DNA of 6,443 nt from Bacteroidetes bacterium ADurb.Bin302 (GCA_002069025.1 MWBK01000006.1:1-6443), one strand, 5' to 3'. Shown: positions 1 to 5,814, counted from the stretch's first letter. Notes: generated by a model not told the origin, from the letters alone. Translations and numbers: made by a program.

Positions 1-39
1 ATTTTTAAACCACTCCCCTACCGAAATAAAAGAAGTATT

Positions 40-68
40 TTTACCTTTGAGGTAGATTAATCTATAAA
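40..68 (+). promoter_or_regulatory. Probable sigma70-type promoter for the first operon
   Basis: TTTACC (40-45) matches the -35 consensus at 4 of 6 positions and TATAAA (63-68) matches the -10 consensus at 5 of 6, with a 17-bp spacer. Initiation would fall near 75, leaving a short leader before the SD of the zinc-ribbon gene at 88-96. No other good pair is visible upstream. The boxes are read by eye and the region is AT-rich, so a chance match is possible. The lytic phage polymerase encoded downstream may also use a promoter of unknown sequence. Confidence 0.5.
42..64. promoter_or_regulatory. Overlapping dyads, candidate operator
   Basis: TAGATTAATCTA (53-64) is a perfect 12-bp palindrome lying in the promoter spacer and reaching the first bases of the -10 box. 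Immediately before it, TACCT (42-46) and AGGTA (50-54) form a second small dyad that overlaps the -35 box. A dimeric repressor or activator bound here would cover the promoter. Which protein binds is unknown; the zinc-ribbon/zipper protein encoded just downstream is one possible candidate (inference). Confidence 0.35.
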
Positions 69-102
69 TTTTTAACTACTATTGACGAAAGGGGAGAAGT
101 AT

Positions 103-417
103 ATGAATTGTCCTGATGTAAAGTTTTGTGAAATGTGTGGAAAAAAAATAAGTGATATCAATGACCCCAATACGGATTGGATGAGTCATATAAGAATTAA
201 ATACTGCCCTGAGTGTGCGGCTTACCGAAGGAAAATGAATAAGCGCAATTGGGCTTCTAAAAATACGGATGCTCACAAAACAGTCGAATCGTTTCTTGGA
301 GAATATTCAAATTTAATGAGAGAACAGATATCAGAATTAAAATCTCAGCTTAAACTAATTCAAGAAGAAAATGATTTACTAAGAAAAGAAATAATAACAT
401 TGAGAGGAAATATGTAG
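103..417 (+). CDS. Small zinc-ribbon protein with C-terminal leucine zipper
   Basis: This 104-residue protein has two CxxC pairs (C9/C12 and C35/C38) that should bind one zinc ion. A basic stretch follows at about 42-50 (RRKMNKRNW). The C-terminal third is a strong coiled coil: M72, I76, L79, L83, I86, N90, L93, I97 and L100 occupy consecutive a/d heptad positions, with Asn at an a position as in GCN4-type parallel dimers. The start at ATG 103 is chosen over an in-frame TTG at 82 because AAAGGGGAG (88-96) gives a strong SD at good spacing. The gene lies 40 bp before the RNA polymerase gene and probably shares its transcript. A dimeric DNA-binding or adaptor protein is the natural inference; I do not recognise a named family, and a partner of the polymerase or an autoregulator are both possible. 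Confidence 0.85.
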   Translation: MNCPDVKFCEMCGKKISDINDPNTDWMSHIRIKYCPECAAYRRKMNKRNWASKNTDAHKTVESFLGEYSNLMREQISELKSQLKLIQEENDLLRKEIITLRGNM

Positions 418-457
418 AAAGAGTGAATTGTACACTCATATGTTAGGAGAGAAATTA

Positions 458-3109
458 ATGGCATTAGACAAACAGTATTGTATTTATGGAGTAGATACTT
501 CTGCCTTTTACTTTGACGATGAAAGAAATATAGAGCAGAAAATGTATAAAATAAGAAACCAAAAAAATCAATATAAAACATTGCTTGAAGATAAAAATAT
601 TTGTGATGCTGTAAGATTTGTTTTGGAGAAGAAGTACAAGGAAGTATCAAGACAACTTTCAACTTTAAAAGAAATTCTCTTGTCAATGATGAGAGGAAAT
701 ATGAATCGTTATAGATATATTAATCCTTTAAAGTTAAATCCTCGCAATAGAATATCTATATTCGACAGTGAATTAACTCGTTGTTTTGGTATGACACCTT
801 TAAACCTTAATGTAAGACAAACAGTTGAAAATACAATTGTCAATGAACAGATTATGGTGGTATCAGTATTTTATTTTGAAGTTCTTGAAAATATGATTCA
901 CAGTGGATTTGGCTATAACGGAAATAAGTATGTGTACTTTGCAAGTAGTGCAGGTCAGATACGAACAAAGAAAGCTGTTTTCGTCAGAGAAGATTTACTT
1001 AATCTAAATTGGAACAGACTATCATGTGGTCTTTCGATTGAAGAAGTTAATAACAAAGGTGGCATGAATCTTAATAAATACAATGCGTATCTTGCTCTTT
1101 GTAATTCAGCAACAGAGGAATGGACTAACTTTGATATTGACCGTTGTATCGTTGTTGATGATTTTGAAACTAATGTTATTACCGAGGTTGATTATGTTGA
1201 TGACAGGGATTATAGCATTACTCGTCAGACTATGCCTGTGCCTATTCCTCATACCGATGGATGCGGAATGATAAGTCCAGAACTGAGTAGTAAAAACTTT
1301 ATGGTCAGGATGCCGTGGGTCAAAGGATTACTTGGAGTATTTGACTTCAAAAGATTTATTATTGAAAACAAGTGTTCGTCCATAGTAAAAGATATTTGGG
1401 GCAAGGAATGGGATATTATTGAAGATAATATTCAAATCATTCTTACTAAATCTCAGCTTAAAATGTATGCTTATTATGACAGTTGGGACGATTATAAGAA
1501 TAGGTTTAAAAAATATAATTGCCATGTAGGTAAATGTAATGTTGAAGAAAACTACTACAAGAAAGCAAGTATCAATTATCAGATGATTCAGAGTTTTATT
1601 GATTATAAGGATTCTGAATTAAAGAAGATGTGCGCTGACAGCGTGAGTTTAATTAATGGCATTTGCACTGACAAACAAGTTCAGCTTGAACAGTTTGGTA
1701 TTAGGGATGGTAAATCTTATAACAAGTACAATGGTATGCAGAAATGTCTTATTGAATATAACGGACTAATCAAGGATAACTTTTTTAGAGAGAAACTGCG
1801 TGATTCCAGAAAGAAACTTATCAAAGATTTATATTCGGCTAAGTTTAGAGTCAATGGATATTACACTTTCCTTTTGCCAGACCTATATGCTTTTTGTGAA
1901 TGGTTATTTGAGGGTAATCAAATACCAAATGGTTTGCTTGCAAACGGTGATGTGTATTGTAACCTTCATGAATTTAATAAGGAAGTTGATTGTTTAAGAA
2001 GCCCTCATTTATATTTTGAACACGCTATAAGAAATAATGTTGTCAATTCTGAAATTCAGAAATGGTTTACAACTAATGCTTGCTATACAAGTACACATGA
2101 TGTTATTAGTAAGGTTCTCCAATTCGATGTAGACGGAGACAAGACGTTGATATTACAGGATGATAATATTATTAGCGTTGCAAAAAGAAATCAAATGGGT
2201 GTTGTTCCCTTGTACTATAATATGCGTAAGGCGGCAAAAGAACAGGTTACAAGCGAAAGCAGATACAGAGGACTATCAACTGCCTTTACAGGTGGCAATA
2301 TTGGAGTAGTGTCAAATAATATCAGTAAGATAAAAAACAGTCAGGAAATCAGAACACCTGAGACAAGGCAAGAAGCTATTGACTGTTTGAAATATCTTTG
2401 TATGGTAAATAACGAAGTAATTGACTTCGCCAAGACGTTGTACAAGAGTACACCGCCAAAGCAAATTAAGGAAACAATATCAAAGTATGTCAATAAGAAA
2501 TTACCTGCTTTCTTTACTTACGCAAAGGATAAAAAAGAAACACAGGTAGAATCTCTTAATGATTGTATTGTAAATAGAATCTTTACATTATATCCAGAAA
2601 ATGAATTTAAACTTTCGTTTGAAGATAAAAAAAGATTTGATTATCGTATGCTTATGAATAACCCTAACATAGAAGTAGACGAGAATGTACTTAGGACATA
2701 TAGTGATATGGTATCAACTGCTAAATTGAAGAAGCACAAAGAAGAAGAAACCAATGCAATAGTTATTAATGATATCATTTCAGAAATGCAGAAATTTGAT
2801 TACGCTCAATACGAAATATGTGATATGCTTGTCAAGGATATGTTTAAGGAGCATACGGTGTTTAAGGACATTAGATATAAAGAGTTCTTCTTTACGATAT
2901 ATGGTGATATTGTTTATGAAAACATTGTAGCCAACAAAACTAAATACGGTTATGTCTGCATTGACTGCGGTGCTGAGATAAAGAGAAGAAATGGAAATCA
3001 GTGTAGATGTTCTAAGTGTCAAAAGATATATAAAGCAACATACCACAAGGAATTAATGAGAAGAATAAGGCAATGTGACCCAATCCAATCTACTGATATT
3101 CGCCTATAA
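458..3109 (+). CDS. Two-barrel RNA polymerase, eukaryotic RdRP/YonO-like, with C-terminal zinc ribbon
   Basis: This 883-residue protein shows, in order, motifs typical of the cellular RdRP superfamily (QDE-1, plant RDRs): YFASSAGQIRTKK (160-172), TDGCGMIS (266-273), MVRMPWVKG (282-290), KSQLKM (331-336), RSPHLYFEHAIR (514-525, like RNPCLHPGDVR), DVDGD (557-561, the three-Asp metal site) and GGNIGVVSN (612-620). These form the two double-psi barrels shared with multisubunit RNA polymerases. Family knowledge says phage members such as YonO transcribe DNA; whether this one uses DNA or RNA templates cannot be read from the sequence. About 80 N-terminal residues look helical or coiled. The C-terminus carries a zinc ribbon (C834, C837, C851, C854; C849 also present) and a basic tail. 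ATG 458 is chosen over TTG 428 and ATG 440 because AGGAGA (445-450) sits 7-8 bases before it. The gene is intact. Confidence 0.9.
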   Translation: MALDKQYCIYGVDTSAFYFDDERNIEQKMYKIRNQKNQYKTLLEDKNICDAVRFVLEKKYKEVSRQLSTLKEILLSMMRGNMNRYRYINPLKLNPRNRISIFDSELTRCFGMTPLNLNVRQTVENTIVNEQIMVVSVFYFEVLENMIHSGFGYNGNKYVYFASSAGQIRTKKAVFVREDLLNLNWNRLSCGLSIEEVNNKGGMNLNKYNAYLALCNSATEEWTNFDIDRCIVVDDFETNVITEVDYVDDRDYSITRQTMPVPIPHTDGCGMISPELSSKNFMVRMPWVKGLLGVFDFKRFIIENKCSSIVKDIWGKEWDIIEDNIQIILTKSQLKMYAYYDSWDDYKNRFKKYNCHVGKCNVEENYYKKASINYQMIQSFIDYKDSELKKMCADSVSLINGICTDKQVQLEQFGIRDGKSYNKYNGMQKCLIEYNGLIKDNFFREKLRDSRKKLIKDLYSAKFRVNGYYTFLLPDLYAFCEWLFEGNQIPNGLLANGDVYCNLHEFNKEVDCLRSPHLYFEHAIRNNVVNSEIQKWFTTNACYTSTHDVISKVLQFDVDGDKTLILQDDNIISVAKRNQMGVVPLYYNMRKAAKEQVTSESRYRGLSTAFTGGNIGVVSNNISKIKNSQEIRTPETRQEAIDCLKYLCMVNNEVIDFAKTLYKSTPPKQIKETISKYVNKKLPAFFTYAKDKKETQVESLNDCIVNRIFTLYPENEFKLSFEDKKRFDYRMLMNNPNIEVDENVLRTYSDMVSTAKLKKHKEEETNAIVINDIISEMQKFDYAQYEICDMLVKDMFKEHTVFKDIRYKEFFFTIYGDIVYENIVANKTKYGYVCIDCGAEIKRRNGNQCRCSKCQKIYKATYHKELMRRIRQCDPIQSTDIRL

Positions 3110-3134
3110 ATAGCCATTTGTTAAGGATGGCGAG

Positions 3135-3215
3135 GTGAAAAACTGGGGCTATATGGAGAAAGTACAACCGCATAAGTTACAAGCAACTCTTAAAGTGATG
3201 AGGAACATAAGATAG
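3135..3215 (+). CDS. Possible 26-residue small protein, GTG start
   Basis: The gap after the polymerase gene holds a short open frame beginning at GTG 3135, with AAGGA (3123-3127) 7 bases upstream as a credible SD. It encodes 26 residues, starting MKNWGYMEKVQPHK and ending VMRNIR, basic and probably helical in its second half. Its TAG stop (3213-3215) falls in the loop of the hairpin at 3200-3229, the compact gene-then-terminator arrangement common in phages. I do not recognise it. It is too short to be sure from composition, and it could be part of an untranslated structured RNA. It is in the +1 frame relative to the polymerase but separated from it by a TAG at 3111, so it is not a simple frameshift extension. 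Confidence 0.35.
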   Translation: MKNWGYMEKVQPHKLQATLKVMRNIR

Positions 3216-3239
3216 AACTTGTGTTCCTCTTATCTTGTT
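3200..3239 (+). terminator. Candidate intrinsic terminator hairpin
   Basis: GAGGAACATAAG (3200-3211) pairs with CTTGTGTTCCTC (3218-3229) across a 6-base loop: 12 consecutive pairs, one of them G-U. The following TTATCTTGTT (3230-3239) is T-rich (7 of 10) but interrupted, so termination may be partial. It would end the transcript of the zinc-ribbon and polymerase genes. The hairpin also sits inside a larger fold: CGCATAA (3169-3175) pairs with TTATGCG (3238-3244) and CAAG (3180-3183) with CTTG (3234-3237), which is more than a plain terminator needs. Confidence 0.55.
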
Positions 3240-3244
3240 ATGCG

Positions 3245-3300
3245 TATAATCTCCCAATATATCATACCATATCAAAATTAAAAAGTCAAGAGGTATGATA
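3245..3300 (+). promoter_or_regulatory. TATAAT box and 9-bp inverted repeat, possible second promoter and operator
   Basis: A perfect TATAAT (3245-3250) lies just after the hairpin, but no good -35 is at normal spacing (TTGTGT at 3219-3224 would give a 20-bp spacer). Downstream, TATCATACC (3260-3268) and GGTATGATA (3292-3300) form a perfect 9-bp inverted repeat separated by 23 bp of AT-rich DNA. As DNA this could be paired operator half-sites in the leader of the next gene; as RNA it could be a hairpin ending 27 bases before the 3328 start. The rest of 3245-3327 shows no gene. Confidence 0.3.
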
Positions 3301-3327
3301 AATAAATTGAAAGTAGTGAAATAATTA

Positions 3328-3519
3328 ATGATTCAGATTAACCGTGATGAAGCACAGGCACTTATGTCTCAGGGTATTCATTGTCCAAAGACTTGCAGAC
3401 TTAAAAGAGATGGTAGCAAGCGTGGCAAGTATTTCTGTCCTAATGAAGCAGATGCTATCAGAAAACTTGAACAGTATCGCAAGGAACAGGCAGAAAAGTT
3501 TAGCAATAATACTAAGTAA
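3328..3519 (+). CDS. Small Cys-containing protein of unknown function
   Basis: This 63-residue protein has a helix-like N-terminus (NRDEAQALMSQG), a central segment with C19, C23 and C37 among basic residues (HCPKTC, KRDGSKRGKYFCP), and a charged helical C-terminus rich in K, E and Q. Three Cys plus H18 could bind a metal, but the spacing matches no zinc finger I know. The start at ATG 3328 has only a weak SD (AGTAGTGA, about 3312-3319). The reading frame is shorter than one in the +1 register over the same DNA, but the codon pattern and protein-like composition favour this frame. It sits between the polymerase and the protease genes, 69 bp before the latter. I do not recognise the family. 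Confidence 0.65.
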   Translation: MIQINRDEAQALMSQGIHCPKTCRLKRDGSKRGKYFCPNEADAIRKLEQYRKEQAEKFSNNTK

Positions 3520-3525
3520 TAATAT

Positions 3526-3561
3526 CCCCTGTTATACACAGAGGGCTATCTTTAATGATAG
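3526..3561 (+). other. Two tandem hairpins in the gap before the ClpP-like gene
   Basis: CCCCTGT (3526-3532) pairs with ACAGAGGG (3538-3545) with one bulged A and a 5-base loop. CTATC (3546-3550) pairs with GATAG (3557-3561) across 6 bases. The two stems abut exactly. There is no T-tract after either, so they are unlikely to be a terminator. They could be an RNA processing or stability element in the leader of the protease gene, whose own SD (GAGG at 3577-3580) remains free. Confidence 0.35.
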
Positions 3562-3588
3562 TAACTTAAATGAATTGAGGAAATATTA

Positions 3589-4347
3589 ATGGCTAATAAG
3601 AAGAAACCAGAAACAAAGATTGAAGAAACAACTAATATTCCAGAGGGATATGTAGAAATCACTCCTGAGCAACTTGTAGAAATGCCGAGTGGTATGCAAA
3701 CCATAATGAGCATCGGACTGGCTGAAAGACTTTACCTTGAAGATAGGGCAGATAGGATTCTTTATCTTGATGGAGAAGTAGATGATGATGTTCTTCATAC
3801 ATTAATTCTACAAATATGCAAGATAAACGGAGAAGATTTTGGTAAGTCAAAGGACGAGAGAGTACCTATTACTTTAGTAATAAATAGTTCTGGTGGCAAT
3901 GCAATTATAGGCATGGCATTAGTGAACGCTATTCAGAGTTCTATCACTCCTGTAATTGGTGTATGTCTTGGTATGTGTGCAAGCATGGCTTTTGGAGTAT
4001 TTGCGGTTTGCCATACAAGGCTGTCTGTTGCAGATGCAACATTTATGGTGCATGATGGTTATGAATACAATCCTATATCTACGACAACAAAGGCACAGGA
4101 CTGGGCTAAATTCTCCCCTCGCCTAACTAATAGATATAATAAAGCTATTGCGGCAAGAACTAAGTTTACAGTAAAGGAACTTGAAGATATGTCTCCGCAT
4201 GATTGTTGGTTCTTTGCAGATGACCTTGTTGATATGGGGATGGTTGATGGTATCATTGGCAAGGATATTGAAATGGAAGAAATATTTTCTTTTATGAGTG
4301 ATATGTCTTGCGACTGCTGTAATGAACATGAATGCTCTGAGAAGTGA
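3589..4347 (+). CDS. ClpP-family serine protease (phage type)
   Basis: This 252-residue protein has the ClpP/crotonase fold. RLYLEDRADRILYLDGEV (47-64) matches the RLL-RIIFLGGxV start of ClpP. LVINSSGGN (96-104) is the oxyanion-hole strand. S132 in GMCASM is the nucleophile, H155 in MVHDG the general base, and D205, aligned by the downstream DMGMVDGII segment, the third triad member, so the active site appears intact. It is longer than bacterial ClpP (about 195-207) through an N-terminal extension of roughly 35-40 residues and an acidic C-terminal tail with C241, C243, C244, H247 and C249. Phage ClpP-like proteins usually mature capsids next to portal genes; here no structural gene is nearby, so another target is likely (inference). 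The SD GAGG is 8 bases before ATG 3589. Its stop codon overlaps the SD hairpin of the next gene. Confidence 0.9.
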   Translation: MANKKKPETKIEETTNIPEGYVEITPEQLVEMPSGMQTIMSIGLAERLYLEDRADRILYLDGEVDDDVLHTLILQICKINGEDFGKSKDERVPITLVINSSGGNAIIGMALVNAIQSSITPVIGVCLGMCASMAFGVFAVCHTRLSVADATFMVHDGYEYNPISTTTKAQDWAKFSPRLTNRYNKAIAARTKFTVKELEDMSPHDCWFFADDLVDMGMVDGIIGKDIEMEEIFSFMSDMSCDCCNEHECSEK

Positions 4348-4359
4348 GGTATGTCCTCA
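4345..4359 (+). promoter_or_regulatory. Hairpin hiding the SD of the nuclease gene; probable translational coupling
   Basis: TGAGG (4345-4349) contains both the TGA stop of the protease gene and the GAGG SD of the nuclease gene. It pairs perfectly with CCTCA (4355-4359), whose last base begins the ATG at 4359. Ribosomes finishing the protease would open this 5-bp stem and expose the SD, tying nuclease synthesis to protease synthesis. This is inferred from the sequence only; the stem is short and its stability modest. Confidence 0.45.
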
Positions 4360-5783
4360 TGGCTAAAAGCAAGGATAAGATTAAAATTGAAATAGTTGGC
4401 AAGAGTGGTGACGGAGTAACAGGAAGTATGTACTTCGTCACATTCAACGATAAACAAATACTTCTCGATGCAGGTCTTTATCAAACCTCGTCTGATGATA
4501 TCCTTAAACAATATAAGGTCAATCATAGGAATTATAAAGTCCCATTTGCTGACCTTGATGCTGTGATAATTAGTCACGCTCACATAGACCACATAGGAAT
4601 TGTACCTTATCTTTTTGCAAGAGGTTACAAGGGTAATATTTATATTCCAAAAGGAAATAAATATCTTGCACGAATTATGTGGGAAGATAGTTTGAAGATA
4701 TTTGAAAGTGATTGTGTAAAATTAGAAAAGCGTTACGATATGAAAGCTACTCCATTATATACACAAGAGGATATAGAAGTTGCAATGGAGCATTTGGTTG
4801 AACTACCATTCGGTGAAAATATTGTTCTGTTTGATGATTTGATTTTGAAATATTATCATGCCAGTCATATTGTAAATGCCGCACAGATTTATTTGACATT
4901 TAAGGTTGGTGAAACTATAAAGACATTATCATACACAGGAGATATTGGTTCTGATATTGATAAAGATTATATCTTATCATACGAGCCACTTCCCTACTCT
5001 GATATTGTCTTGGCTGAATGTACTTATGGTGGTAGTCATAAGACACATAAACAAAAAGACAGAGATAAGGATATTGAAAAAATAAAATGTGTTGTTGACC
5101 AATGTTGCCAATATGATACACAAAAGGTTTTGTTTGGTTCATTCTCTTTGAATCGTTTACAAGATATATTAACTACATTATACAAGATATACGGTGATGA
5201 TGAATCATTTGCGACACCAATTGTTATTGATGCCCCACTTGGTAAAAAGGTATCTGACATATGGGACAAGTTAATTGAAAAGGATAATGACCTTTGGAAA
5301 AGAGTTATTAATTGGAAAAACATTGTATGGGTTGATAGCTTTGAAAATTCTCAGGAATGGCAGAAGTTAAAAACCTCGCAAGTAGTAATTAGTACAAGCA
5401 ATTTCTTAAAGAATGGACGTATTGTTTCATGGCTCAAATCTATATTACCGAATGAAAATGCGAGAGTTATGTTATGTGGCTATGCAGGTGACAAAGATAG
5501 CGTTGCGTATCAAATTCAGCACAGTAAGAAATACGTAAACATTGACGGAGAACAAATAAGAAGTAGAGCCAATGTAATGCAATTAGTTTCATTTTCAAGT
5601 CACGCTTGTAGAAGCGAGTTGCTTGAAAGATACACTTCAATGAATTATAACAAAATATATCTTGTTCATAGCGAGAGTGATGGCAAGAAAGAATTTGCAG
5701 AATTGCTTCGTAAAGAATTGAGTTCAGCAAATAAAACCTCAAAGGTTCACACACCTGTTATGGGTGATAAAATAACATTCTAA
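4359..5783 (+). CDS. Beta-CASP metallo-beta-lactamase-fold nuclease (CPSF73/RNase J superfamily)
   Basis: This 474-residue protein opens with VTGSMYFV (20-27) and ILLDAGLYQ (34-42), as in CPSF-type enzymes (COG1236-like). HAHIDH (73-78) is the HxHxDH zinc motif, H170 in YYHASHIVNAA the third metal motif, and D195 in YTGDIG the bridging Asp. ECTYG (E220) is beta-CASP motif A, resembling ESTYG. In the C-terminal part, H415 (FSSHAC) and H437 (LVHSES) correspond to motifs B and C. All catalytic ligands are therefore present; the usual Asp after FSAHA is Cys. Relatives cut or trim RNA, and some act on DNA; an RNA-processing role fits the neighbouring polymerase (inference). ATG 4359 is preferred to GTG 4344 because GAGG lies 9 bases upstream. 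An ending like PVMGDKITF is typical of the family, so the gene is full length. Confidence 0.88.
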   Translation: MAKSKDKIKIEIVGKSGDGVTGSMYFVTFNDKQILLDAGLYQTSSDDILKQYKVNHRNYKVPFADLDAVIISHAHIDHIGIVPYLFARGYKGNIYIPKGNKYLARIMWEDSLKIFESDCVKLEKRYDMKATPLYTQEDIEVAMEHLVELPFGENIVLFDDLILKYYHASHIVNAAQIYLTFKVGETIKTLSYTGDIGSDIDKDYILSYEPLPYSDIVLAECTYGGSHKTHKQKDRDKDIEKIKCVVDQCCQYDTQKVLFGSFSLNRLQDILTTLYKIYGDDESFATPIVIDAPLGKKVSDIWDKLIEKDNDLWKRVINWKNIVWVDSFENSQEWQKLKTSQVVISTSNFLKNGRIVSWLKSILPNENARVMLCGYAGDKDSVAYQIQHSKKYVNIDGEQIRSRANVMQLVSFSSHACRSELLERYTSMNYNKIYLVHSESDGKKEFAELLRKELSSANKTSKVHTPVMGDKITF

Positions 5784-5788
5784 TATTA

Positions 5789-5814
5789 TTCTGCACTAAT
5801 TTAATTTTGCAGAA
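5789..5814. promoter_or_regulatory. 7-bp inverted repeat between the nuclease gene and the YonK-like gene
   Basis: TTCTGCA (5789-5795) and TGCAGAA (5808-5814) are perfect inverted copies separated by 12 AT-rich bases, starting 6 bases after the nuclease stop codon. No T-run follows, so it is a poor intrinsic terminator. It could be an operator, or a 3'-end hairpin that protects or directs processing of the nuclease mRNA. No convincing promoter was found in 5784-5852. Confidence 0.35.

Noticed and set aside
428..457. Upstream TTG (428) and ATG (440) as starts of the polymerase
   Set aside because: No SD at proper spacing for either; AGGAGA at 445-450 points to ATG 458.
2957..3060. TnpB/IscB-type zinc ribbon, with the following structured gap as a guide RNA
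   Set aside because: The long protein has RdRP motifs and DVDGD, not RuvC motifs, and no transposon ends or guide-like segment were seen.
3110..3244. tRNA, group II intron domain V or hammerhead ribozyme in the gap after the polymerase
   Set aside because: GTGATGAG and the helices recall parts of these, but no cloverleaf, domain V hairpin or complete CUGANGA/GAAA core is present.
3344..3589. 81-codon frame overlapping the 63-residue gene in another register
   Set aside because: No SD, unlikely composition, and it runs through the two hairpins up to the protease start; the 3328 frame looks more protein-like.
4059..4592. 177-codon open frame on the minus strand
   Set aside because: It lies antisense across the protease and nuclease genes, both supported by catalytic motifs, and its product shows no recognisable domain.
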